Below are positions 28,939-36,887 of a DNA stretch of 64,000 bases, one piece after another. The stretch covers positions 4,510,993 through 4,574,992 of the forward strand of contig NZ_CP007203.1 in assembly GCF_000340565.2 (NCBI RefSeq), given 5' to 3'. Source of the stretch: Nodularia spumigena CCY9414 (GTDB taxonomy: Bacteria; Cyanobacteriota; Cyanobacteriia; Cyanobacteriales; Nostocaceae). Numbering within the stretch: position 1 is the stretch's first letter; each line of letters begins with the position of its first letter. The notes under the pieces were generated by a model that saw only the letters and a program-made list of their open reading frames with translations, made no database searches and was not told the DNA's origin. Made by a program: the position numbers and the translations under genes.

Positions 28939-29244
28939 ATGACTCAAGTTGATCGGCAGGTGTTGTTACAACAACTCAAATCAGATTATCGCCGGATTCT
29001 TATAAATTACTTTACTACAGATAAAACTCTGAAAGAAGAAATTGATAAATTTATCCATGCACTATTTTGTGCTAATATTCCTGTGCCACAAATTATAGAA
29101 TTTCACATGGAACTAATTGAAGACTTTTCCATACAGCTAAAATTAGAAGGCAGGAGCGATGAAGCATTACTTGATTATCGTTTAGCACTCATAGATATCC
29201 TAGCGCACTTGTGTGAACTTTATAGGTGTTCAATTTCTAAATAA
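28939..29244 (+). CDS. kaiA: Circadian clock protein KaiA, short single-domain form
   Basis: 101 residues corresponding only to the C-terminal dimerisation/KaiC-binding four-helix bundle of KaiA (QLKSDYRRILINYFTTDK, IPVPQIIEFHMELIEDFSIQLKLEGR, LLDYRLALIDILAHLCELYR). The N-terminal pseudo-receiver domain found in unicellular species is absent, as known for Anabaena/Nostoc. KaiA stimulates KaiC autophosphorylation by pulling on its A-loops. There is no good Shine-Dalgarno sequence before the ATG. kaiB and kaiC follow in the same direction, 15 and 91 bp apart. Confidence 0.95.
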   Translation: MTQVDRQVLLQQLKSDYRRILINYFTTDKTLKEEIDKFIHALFCANIPVPQIIEFHMELIEDFSIQLKLEGRSDEALLDYRLALIDILAHLCELYRCSISK

Positions 29245-29259
29245 ACTAAATTCATAATA

Positions 29260-29574
29260 ATGAATCAAGCCAGAAAGACTTATGTTCTCAAGCTTTATGT
29301 AGCAGGGAATACACCCAATTCAGTAAGAGCATTAAAGATACTTAAAAACATTTTAGAACAAGAATTTCAAGGTGTCTATGCTTTGAAAGTGATTGACGTG
29401 CTTAAAAATCCCCAGCTAGCGGAAGAAGACAAAATATTAGCTACACCAACATTATCGAAAATTTTGCCGCCACCTGTTCGCAAAATAATTGGTGACCTAT
29501 CAGACAGAGAAAGAGTGTTGATTGGATTAGACTTACTTTATGAAGAACTGAGTGAAGAATCTTGGGAAGAATAA
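29260..29574 (+). CDS. kaiB: Circadian clock protein KaiB
   Basis: 104 residues with the complete KaiB sequence: [23 protein letters not shown], a conserved [25 protein letters not shown] segment (the part that refolds to a thioredoxin-like state in the fold switch), [21 protein letters not shown], and an acidic tail ([10 protein letters not shown]). KaiB binds the CI ring of phosphorylated KaiC and sequesters KaiA. It starts 15 bp after kaiA, consistent with one transcript; kaiC starts 91 bp downstream and may have its own promoter. Confidence 0.97.
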   Translation: MNQARKTYVLKLYVAGNTPNSVRALKILKNILEQEFQGVYALKVIDVLKNPQLAEEDKILATPTLSKILPPPVRKIIGDLSDRERVLIGLDLLYEELSEESWEE

Positions 29575-29665
29575 ACAACGTTTAATCACACCAATTGGCT
29601 AAAAAATTACCAAGTTTAGGTTAGTAATATAAAAACCGGGTTTAATACCCATTTGTTAATAAGCA

Positions 29666-31231
29666 ATGAGCGAAAAAGACCAAGCAGCGCCAAACAACAC
29701 CCCAATTGCTGGTGTAGAAAAAATTCGCACGATGATAGAAGGTTTTGACGATATTAGCCACGGAGGTTTGCCTATTGGTAGAACTACCTTAGTTAGTGGT
29801 ACATCTGGTACAGGCAAAACCTTATTCTCACTGCAATTTCTCTATAACGGAATTACCCGCTTTGATGAACCGGGTGTATTTGTGACCTTTGAAGAGTCCC
29901 CCAGTGATATTATTAAAAATGCTCAAATTTTTGGGTGGAATTTACAACACTTAATTGACGAAGGTAAATTATTTATTCTTGATGCTTCACCAGATCCCGA
30001 AGGTCAAGATATTGTGGGTAACTTTGACCTTTCGGCACTGATTGAGCGTTTGCAATATGCAATTCGCAAATATAAAGCCCAAAGAGTATCTATTGACTCA
30101 ATCACAGCTGTCTTTCAACAGTATGAAGCAATGGGAGTAGTGCGACGGGAAATTTTTCGCCTTGTCGCCCGTCTCAAGCAGCTGTACGTCACAACTATCA
30201 TTACCACCGAACGTAGCGAGGAATACGGTTCTGTTGCTTCATTTGGAGTAGAAGAATTTGTTTCCGATAATGTGGTAATTGTGCGTAACGTTTTAGAAGG
30301 AGAACGTCGTCGCCGCACCATTGAAATTCTCAAATTGCGTGGTACAACTCATATGAAAGGCGAGTATCCTTTTACAATTACCAATGCAGGAGTCAACATT
30401 TTCCCCTTGGGCGCAATGCGCTTGACCCAACGCTCTTCTAATGTCAGAGTATCATCGGGAGTCAAAACCCTAGATGAAATGTGTGGGGGTGGTTTCTTTA
30501 AAGATTCTATTATTTTGGCAACGGGAGCTACCGGTACTGGTAAAACTTTATTAGTCAGTAAATTTTTGCAAGATGGCTGTAGAAATGGTGAACAAGCAAT
30601 ATTATTTGCTTATGAAGAATCACGCGCTCAACTGTCTCGCAATGCTTACTCTTGGGGAATTGACTTTGAAGAATTAGAACGTCAAGGATTACTCAAAATA
30701 ATTTGCACTTATCCTGAATCAACTGGTTTAGAAGACCACTTGCAAATTATTAAATCAGAAATTGCCGTGTTTAAACCATCTCGCATTGCCATTGACTCCC
30801 TTTCAGCACTAGCTAGAGGAGTGAGCAATAATGCCTTCCGCCAGTTTGTCATCGGTGTGACTGGTTATGCCAAGCAAGAAGAAATAACTGGTTTTTTTAC
30901 CAACACAACTGACCAATTTCTGGGTTTACATTCGATTACTGACTCCCATATTTCCACAATTACTGACACAATTTTGATGTTGCAGTATGTGGAAATTCGT
31001 GGCGAAATGTCACGAGCAATTAATGTATTTAAAATGCGCGGTTCGTGGCACGACAAAGGTATCCGTGAGTACAATATTACGGCTGACGGCCCCGAAATTA
31101 AAGATTCTTTCCGTAACTACGAACGAATTATTAGTGGTGCGCCTACCCGCGTTAGTATCGATGAAAAGGCGGAACTGTCTCGCATAGTCCAAAGTTTTGA
31201 AAATAAACCAAGTTCCGATTCCTCAATTTAG
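29666..31231 (+). CDS. kaiC: Circadian clock ATPase/kinase KaiC
   Basis: 521 residues with duplicated RecA-like domains. CI: Walker A GTSGTGKT (45-52) and catalytic glutamates in FVTFEES (76-77). CII: Walker A GATGTGKT (287-294), FAYEES (317-318), and the autophosphorylation pair Ser430/Thr431 in DSHISTITDT, equivalent to S431/T432 of the Synechococcus protein. The C-terminal A-loop and tail (DSFRNYERIISGAPTR) are intact. KaiC hexamers keep circadian time through ordered phosphorylation, with output via histidine kinases such as SasA. Everything needed for activity is visible. Confidence 0.98.
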   Translation: MSEKDQAAPNNTPIAGVEKIRTMIEGFDDISHGGLPIGRTTLVSGTSGTGKTLFSLQFLYNGITRFDEPGVFVTFEESPSDIIKNAQIFGWNLQHLIDEGKLFILDASPDPEGQDIVGNFDLSALIERLQYAIRKYKAQRVSIDSITAVFQQYEAMGVVRREIFRLVARLKQLYVTTIITTERSEEYGSVASFGVEEFVSDNVVIVRNVLEGERRRRTIEILKLRGTTHMKGEYPFTITNAGVNIFPLGAMRLTQRSSNVRVSSGVKTLDEMCGGGFFKDSIILATGATGTGKTLLVSKFLQDGCRNGEQAILFAYEESRAQLSRNAYSWGIDFEELERQGLLKIICTYPESTGLEDHLQIIKSEIAVFKPSRIAIDSLSALARGVSNNAFRQFVIGVTGYAKQEEITGFFTNTTDQFLGLHSITDSHISTITDTILMLQYVEIRGEMSRAINVFKMRGSWHDKGIREYNITADGPEIKDSFRNYERIISGAPTRVSIDEKAELSRIVQSFENKPSSDSSI

Positions 31232-31330
31232 TGTGATGGTATATCCATATCTAAATTGAGGATCGTGCTATATTCTGTGGAGAAGAAGGGTTTTCTGCCG
31301 CTAGTATTGATTGTCGTGTGAGGGGATGCG

Positions 31331-33592
31331 GTGAAAGGACAATACTTATTTTATAGTTTCTTACCTGGTGTCACAGCAGCTGTATTAACAAGCCAGCCTG
31401 CTTTGGCTAGTACAGTAAATGGTGTACAACTTACGTCTTCTCCTAGTTTCTTGACTTCTACTGATAGTCGAACCTGGGTTGCAGACAATATTAACACTCA
31501 ACTGCCTAATTCTCAGACACAGATTTTTCCAGATATAGGACTCGAATCTGGGTTAACTACTGTTGATTTGCAGTTTTCAAGTGGTCATAGTAACACAGTT
31601 ATCTTGACAGGCAATACTGCTATACCCATAGAAAATGAGCTATCTCAACAAGATGAAGATAAATTTTCCAGTTTCACACATTCGTTAAATTCTGCCCAAA
31701 ACTCAGCGCCGCATGATTTTGAAAGCCATGAAAAACAAAGTCAGGTCGCTACTTCTAAGCAGCAATTAGAGACAACAGTTTTTCCTAATGTTACCTCCCA
31801 AGCAACTTCTGCCCAGCCAGCCAGTTTTTCCCTGTCTGCTTTATGGACATCAGCAGCGTCTCCCAAACAACCGGAAACTCAGTTATCGACAGTTTTACCA
31901 ACTGCGGTAACAGGTAGAGGAACCGCAAATTTGCAGGCGGCGCATAGTTGCTCACAAGAAAACGGGACAAACGGTATATTGATTTCTGGGTTTTCAGCTA
32001 CCAGTACTTGTCAACCTGAAAATTTGGCGGGTAATTTGATAGCTCAGAGTTATCCGTCTACTCCCAACACCACCTCAGCTTTGGAAAATACTGGTTGGGA
32101 GTTAACTCCTTCGCAAGCAGAAACGGAGAATTTTCCCCCTGCTAATACTGGGGAAAATCTCATGCAAACAGAAACGGAGAATTTTCCCCCTGCTAATACT
32201 GGGGAAAATCTCATGCAACCAGAAACTGTGGAATTTGCGCCTACTGGTGCGGCCGAAATTCCTGATAACCTGAATCCTAATGCCAATCCTCTGCAATTTC
32301 CGACCAAACCAGAGGAAGTGAGAATTGAAAACAATCAGCCGATTACTTTGGCACAGGCGTTAGAACTGGCAAAGCGGAACAATCGCGATTTACAGGTGTC
32401 CTTATTGGAGCTAGAACGCGCTCAAGCTGCTCTACGCCAGGCTCAAGCTGCTTTGTTGCCCAATGTTGGTCTGAATGCTGATATCACTCGCAGTCGCGCT
32501 GCTGCACAACAGCTACAGTTGGATCAACAAGCCCGACAATTGAATCAACCAGCACCACAAGCCGAAGCTAATACAGCTTTTAGGGGTGAAGCTCAACTGA
32601 CTTATGACCTTTTTACGAATGGCAGACGACAAGCTAACATTAGACAGGCAGAAGAACAGGTACGGTTGAATGAGTTGGCTGTAGAGCGCCAATCTGAAGA
32701 AATTCGGTTGAGTGTGTCTACGGATTACTACAACTTGCAACAAGCAGATGAACGAGTACGCATTGCCCAGTCTGCTGTGGAAAATGCCCAGGCTAGTTTG
32801 CGAGATGCACAATCTTTAGAAAGGGCTGGAGTGGGTACGCGATTTGATGTGTTGCAATCGCAAGTAAATTTAGCTAATTCCCAGCAAGAACTCACTAATA
32901 ATGTCTCCCAGCAGCAAATTGCCCGTCGCCTTCTATCGACTCGCTTAAGTGTGCCACAATCGGTAAATCTGAGTGCAGCAGATCCTGTACAATTAGCGGG
33001 TTTATGGAAGCAAGACCTAGAAAGTAGCATTGTTTTAGCGATTCAAAATCGTCCAGAACTGCAACAGCAATTGGCACAGCGTAACATCAGTGAACAGCAG
33101 AGACGAGCCGCACTTTCAGCCCTAGGGCCTCAAGTTAGCTTGATTGCCAGTTATAACCTGCTAGATCAGTTTGATGATAGTGTGAGTGTTACCGATGGTT
33201 ACTCTGTGGGAGTCAGGGCTAGCCTGAATTTGTACGATGGTGGAGCGGCTAAAGCCAGTGCTGCTCAGGCGAAAGCTAATGTAGCGATCGCAGAAACTCG
33301 ATTTAGTGAACAGCGCAACCAAATCCGCTTTCAGGTGGAAGAAGCTTTTTCTACCCAGAGAGCTAATTTGGAAAATGTGCAAACTGCCAATACTGCTTTA
33401 GAACAAGCCAGGGAAGCTCTGCGTTTGGCGCGCTTGCGATTCCAAGCTGGTGTAGGTACTCAAACTGATGTGATTAATTCTGAAAACGACTTAACAAGAG
33501 CTGAAGGTAATCGGATTACAGCTATCTTAGATTACAATCGCGCTTTGGCTCAGTTACAACGAGCCGTCACCACCAGAGCATTAGGTGAGTAA
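31331..33592 (+). CDS. hgdD: TolC-family outer membrane efflux protein, HgdD position and type
   Basis: 753 residues from a GTG start preceded by AGGGGATG. Signal peptide at residues 1-26 (cleavage near ALA). A long Ser/Thr/Gln-rich region (about 30-330) precedes two OEP repeats (about 335-745; ITLAQALELAKRNNRDLQVSL, then coiled-coil helices, YDLFTNGRRQANIRQAEEQV, and SLNLYDGGAAKASAAQAKANV). It forms the trimeric outer-membrane channel of a tripartite exporter. In Nostoc sp. PCC 7120 the gene right after kaiC is hgdD, needed for heterocyst glycolipid export; the same order here supports that name. The N-terminal region contains a 51-bp in-frame duplication (32119-32220). Confidence 0.88.
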   Translation: MKGQYLFYSFLPGVTAAVLTSQPALASTVNGVQLTSSPSFLTSTDSRTWVADNINTQLPNSQTQIFPDIGLESGLTTVDLQFSSGHSNTVILTGNTAIPIENELSQQDEDKFSSFTHSLNSAQNSAPHDFESHEKQSQVATSKQQLETTVFPNVTSQATSAQPASFSLSALWTSAASPKQPETQLSTVLPTAVTGRGTANLQAAHSCSQENGTNGILISGFSATSTCQPENLAGNLIAQSYPSTPNTTSALENTGWELTPSQAETENFPPANTGENLMQTETENFPPANTGENLMQPETVEFAPTGAAEIPDNLNPNANPLQFPTKPEEVRIENNQPITLAQALELAKRNNRDLQVSLLELERAQAALRQAQAALLPNVGLNADITRSRAAAQQLQLDQQARQLNQPAPQAEANTAFRGEAQLTYDLFTNGRRQANIRQAEEQVRLNELAVERQSEEIRLSVSTDYYNLQQADERVRIAQSAVENAQASLRDAQSLERAGVGTRFDVLQSQVNLANSQQELTNNVSQQQIARRLLSTRLSVPQSVNLSAADPVQLAGLWKQDLESSIVLAIQNRPELQQQLAQRNISEQQRRAALSALGPQVSLIASYNLLDQFDDSVSVTDGYSVGVRASLNLYDGGAAKASAAQAKANVAIAETRFSEQRNQIRFQVEEAFSTQRANLENVQTANTALEQAREALRLARLRFQAGVGTQTDVINSENDLTRAEGNRITAILDYNRALAQLQRAVTTRALGE
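32119..32220 (+). repeat. In-frame 51-bp tandem duplication in hgdD
   Basis: Two nearly perfect 51-bp units (32119-32169 and 32170-32220) encode ETENFPPANTGENLMQ twice in the disordered N-terminal region. A third, diverged unit (PETVEFAPTG...) follows. Confidence 0.92.
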
Positions 33593-33624
33593 ATTCGTCA
33601 AAAAACTTGTTGCATCTTGCTTGC

Positions 33625-33653
33625 AAGCCCCCGGATGTATCCGTGGGGCTTTA
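33625..33653 (+). terminator. Terminator of hgdD
   Basis: AAGCCCCCGGA (33625-33635) pairs with TCCGTGGGGCTT (33640-33651) around TGTA, with one bulged base; a short T/A run follows. It lies 33 bp after the hgdD stop. Degenerate TTATCAG heptads (33651-33680) come next. Confidence 0.75.
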
Positions 33654-33785
33654 TCAGTTATCAGTTATCACTTATCAGTCAAGGGCTATGATTGACAAAG
33701 TACCAAACTCCTAAGTGGCGATGCCCACAGCCTTAGAAGGGAATCAGTTAAAGTAAAGATAAGTAAAGAAAACGCTCATAATTAA

Positions 33786-34466
33786 ATGGCTGCTCTACCC
33801 TTAGAGGAAATCTCTGTTCAGTTAGAAAGTCCGAATTTGCGCGATCGCATGGTAGCTCTGGCCAGTTTGCGTAATCTATCCCCGGAAGACGCAGTACCTT
33901 TAATTAAAAAGGTATTGAATGATGAATCGTTGCAACTGCGATCAATGGCCATATTCGCTCTAGGAGTTAAGTCCACAGCAGAATCTTATCCACTTTTAGT
34001 AAAAATTCTCGAAAATGACCCAGATTATGGCATTCGTGCCGATGCTGCTGGAGCTTTAGGCTATTTAGGTGATGCTAGAGCCTTTGAGGTACTGGCTCGG
34101 ACATTTTATGAGGATACTGATTGGCTAGTGCGCTTTAGTGCAGCCGTTTCCCTGGGTAATATTAAAGATCCCCGCGCCCATGATGTTTTAATTCAAGCAT
34201 TGGATAGCAGCGAAACAGTCTTACAAGAAGCGGCAATTTCTGCGCTGGGGGAAATCGAAGATATTGAGTCTGTAGATAGTATCCTGCGCTTTGCTCAGTC
34301 AGAGGATTGGTTAGTGCGGCAACGTCTGGCAGAAGCCTTGGGAAATCTTCCCACTACTAAGAGTGTTTCAGCTCTAAAATATTTAGAAAAAGATCAGCAT
34401 TTCAATGTTGCCGAAGCGGCGAGGATTTCTCTGAGAAGGTTGGAAGAGAAAGGCAATCAAGCTTAA
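33786..34466 (+). CDS. HEAT-repeat protein (NblB / bilin-lyase-like)
   Basis: 226 residues made of about six HEAT-like repeats of ~30 residues (for example LRSMAIFALGVKSTAESYPLLVKIL, IRADAAGALGYLGDARAFEVLAR, VRFSAAVSLGNIKDPRAHDVLIQAL, VLQEAAISALGEIEDIESVDSIL, VRQRLAEALGNLPTTKSVSALKYL). PBS-lyase HEAT repeats of this type occur in CpcE/CpcF bilin lyases and in NblB, which is required for phycobilisome breakdown. The next gene is a CpcS-type bilin lyase, so a phycobiliprotein role is a reasonable inference. No signal peptide or membrane segment. Confidence 0.8.
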   Translation: MAALPLEEISVQLESPNLRDRMVALASLRNLSPEDAVPLIKKVLNDESLQLRSMAIFALGVKSTAESYPLLVKILENDPDYGIRADAAGALGYLGDARAFEVLARTFYEDTDWLVRFSAAVSLGNIKDPRAHDVLIQALDSSETVLQEAAISALGEIEDIESVDSILRFAQSEDWLVRQRLAEALGNLPTTKSVSALKYLEKDQHFNVAEAARISLRRLEEKGNQA

Positions 34467-34536
34467 CTCAACACCTTTTACCACTTTTTTATCGCCAGTT
34501 GCATATTGAGCATTTTGTTTCAGGGTAATTTTATTT

Positions 34537-35103
34537 ATGAATATTGAAGAATTTTTTGAGTTGAGTGCTGGTAAATGGTTTTCCCATCGGACTAGTCACC
34601 ATTTGGCTTTTAAACAATCTGAGGACGGCAAATCAGACCTAGTAATTGAGAGTCTACCCGCAGATCATCCAGAGGTGATAAAACTATGTGAACAATACGA
34701 AATTGCTCCCAGTGCCGCCTCCTGTGGCGCTAGAGTCACCTGGAATGGCACGATGGAATGGGATGAAGAAAAACACACTGGCTCGACTGTGTTAGTTACC
34801 GTACCTGATGCGGTAAATCCCCATGAAGGTAAGTTACTGCGAGAAATGGGTTATGCCGAGAAAGCCCCCGTTGCTGGTAGCTATAAGATGGGCAGCGATG
34901 GCGCTTTGACTCTAATTACAGAGTACGAAACCATGTCTTCTGAAGAACGTTTGTGGTTTGCAAGCCCTAATTTACGGATGCGGGTGAGTATCCTCAAGCG
35001 TTTTGGTGGCTTTAGTATGGCTTCCTTTACTTCGGAAATCCGTATGGGTGGCACTTTTGCAGCTGCAAAAGTATCACAAACGGCTGATTCTGCTTCCAGT
35101 TAG
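34537..35103 (+). CDS. Phycobiliprotein chromophore lyase, CpcS/CpeS family
   Basis: 188 residues starting [25 protein letters not shown], the usual opening of CpcS/CpeS lyases. Strands of a lipocalin-like barrel follow, with [15 protein letters not shown] near 62-76, [10 protein letters not shown], and [19 protein letters not shown] near 136-154. These enzymes attach phycocyanobilin to Cys-82-type sites of allophycocyanin and phycocyanin beta subunits. It follows the HEAT-repeat gene by 70 bp in the same direction, suggesting co-transcription. Which subunits it serves cannot be read from sequence. Confidence 0.88.
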   Translation: MNIEEFFELSAGKWFSHRTSHHLAFKQSEDGKSDLVIESLPADHPEVIKLCEQYEIAPSAASCGARVTWNGTMEWDEEKHTGSTVLVTVPDAVNPHEGKLLREMGYAEKAPVAGSYKMGSDGALTLITEYETMSSEERLWFASPNLRMRVSILKRFGGFSMASFTSEIRMGGTFAAAKVSQTADSASS

Positions 35104-35212
35104 TGGGATATGAGGAAATGGGGGATATGGGGGGAGAAGGAACTGGAGGAGCAAATTATTAATTTTTCCTCCTTTTGTTCATCCCCCAAAACGCCCATTG
35201 TGTTAGCTAGAT

Positions 35213-36796
35213 TTAGTAGCAAGCTGAAATCAGGTGCGAGATATTCTGGTAAGCATACCCTGGAGACAATCCTTGATTTTTAAATAGGGATGTCACGTTT
35301 TTCAATTCATCGTGCAGTTGCTGTTGACGACATAACTTAGCTAAGAGCATTTTTTGAATGGGTTTTACAATCCGCCGCATTTGCTGCTGATTTAGTTCCT
35401 CATCTTGTGGGTGTTCTGTGACGAAACTGTGGGTAATAAAAAGTTCGTTACCCTGAATACTTTCACTGTTAAATAGTTGGATTATCTCTTGATAATTTTG
35501 TTCAACAAATCGCTCAGTAGTATACTTGAGAATCACTGGGTCTAGGATATATAGTGTGGGAATATCTTCTATATTTTTATCTATAAATGAATGCCCAGCT
35601 ATTAGATTATGTAATGTTTCAAATAGCTGTTTATCTGATAATAATTCCTGATTATCTTGTAATAATTGATTCCATGAAGCCGAATTTCGTCTGATAGCTA
35701 CCCAATAAATTAGATTTATTTCTATATTTGAAAGTCTTTTAAATTGGTTATCTAAAAATTTTTTAATGGGATCACTAACCAAAACTGATCTATCAATAAT
35801 AAATGGCGGTAGATAATCTGGAAATACAGTCTTAACTTGTTGTGCAATTACTTTGATCATCCAGGGATTGCTATAATCCTTACTTAATTTCTCTAGTTCA
35901 ATATCTGTACCAGAAATACCTTCTGATCTGAAAATTTGTCGAGCTTCTTCATATTCTAAACCTCCCAATTTTTTGAAACGCACTAATTGTCCCTTCAATA
36001 TTGCAATATCATGAGTTACTTTTCTACTCAGCAGTATTAAACTGCTTCTATGGGCTTCTGTCGCAACTCTTTCTACAAAGGTGCTATAGTTGATATAATC
36101 TGTACTTTGATTGCCTGTTATTTCTTCCCAACCATCCAGCACTATTAAACATCTTTGATGATGTAAATACTGCATGATTTGAGTAATATCATCTGGTTCT
36201 TTTTCACCTTTAGATAGGAATTGTCCCAGTTTAAGCAGAACTTCTGAAAATGGAGGTGATGATGCTAGAGAAAGCCAGATTATATAATCGTATTTGTCAG
36301 CAATTTGGTTTACTAAACGGCGAGCTAAGGCACTTTTGCCAATTCCTCCCATTCCGTGAACAACAACTAACCGACAGCCGTTTTTAATCAGCCATTGCTG
36401 AAGTTCGGCTAATTCTGCGGTGCGACCGGAAAAACTAGATAAATCTGGAGCTTCGCTGATATTTCTGCGGCTCTCTACATCATTTTCCACTACATTTTCC
36501 CATTCTAAATCCAACACTTGGCAAAAAGCCTTGAAAGTATCAGCCCTAATGGGTTGCTTTGCTTCTCGAAACCGTTTCCAAGTCGCTAATGCTACGGCAA
36601 ATGTTTGAGAATTATCCCAGTTTTGATCTGGTTCTAAAATTTTACTTGCTTCCCTCAGAAATATTTCATCCATATCCCAAGCCCTTTCAATTATTCCTTG
36701 TAGACCAATTCTTTTGGTTCTGGCTTGTTCAATTTTTCTCATCCTAGATTCCTTAATCAGAATCTTTCCGCTTTCAGAAGCTTTTAAAGTTTGCAT
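35213..36796 (-). CDS. STAND-type NTPase (NB-ARC/NACHT-like) lacking a C-terminal sensor array
   Basis: 527 residues. N-terminal ~100 residues form a helical, HTH-like module common in cyanobacterial STAND proteins (LATWKRFREAKQPIRADTFK, FCQVLDLEWENVVE). The NTPase core begins near 120: FSGRTAELAELQQWL, P-loop VVVHGMGGIGKSALARR near 143-159, Walker B CLIVLDGWEEI near 216-226, sensor LILLSRKVTHD, then winged-helix segments. Relatives usually continue after a SPGYAxxN motif into WD40, TPR or pentapeptide repeats; here the protein ends at LSPGYAYQNISHLISACY, so the ligand-sensing repeats are missing. The gene is 91 bp downstream of a receptor Ser/Thr kinase on the same strand, and the two may be one operon. 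Function unknown; signalling or defence are both possible. Confidence 0.8.
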   Translation of the reverse strand: MQTLKASESGKILIKESRMRKIEQARTKRIGLQGIIERAWDMDEIFLREASKILEPDQNWDNSQTFAVALATWKRFREAKQPIRADTFKAFCQVLDLEWENVVENDVESRRNISEAPDLSSFSGRTAELAELQQWLIKNGCRLVVVHGMGGIGKSALARRLVNQIADKYDYIIWLSLASSPPFSEVLLKLGQFLSKGEKEPDDITQIMQYLHHQRCLIVLDGWEEITGNQSTDYINYSTFVERVATEAHRSSLILLSRKVTHDIAILKGQLVRFKKLGGLEYEEARQIFRSEGISGTDIELEKLSKDYSNPWMIKVIAQQVKTVFPDYLPPFIIDRSVLVSDPIKKFLDNQFKRLSNIEINLIYWVAIRRNSASWNQLLQDNQELLSDKQLFETLHNLIAGHSFIDKNIEDIPTLYILDPVILKYTTERFVEQNYQEIIQLFNSESIQGNELFITHSFVTEHPQDEELNQQQMRRIVKPIQKMLLAKLCRQQQLHDELKNVTSLFKNQGLSPGYAYQNISHLISACY

Positions 36797-36887
36797 GATT
36801 TTTTAGGAATAATTTTTAGGCATAAATTTAAATGTATTTATTGGTCAAGTTTAATATGATTGGACGTTGTTTAAAATAGTAAAAAAA

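Noticed and set aside
32050..32334. Antisense open frames of 94 and 64 codons with repeated text inside hgdD
   Set aside because: They mirror the 51-bp in-frame duplication of hgdD; the sense frame is the real one.
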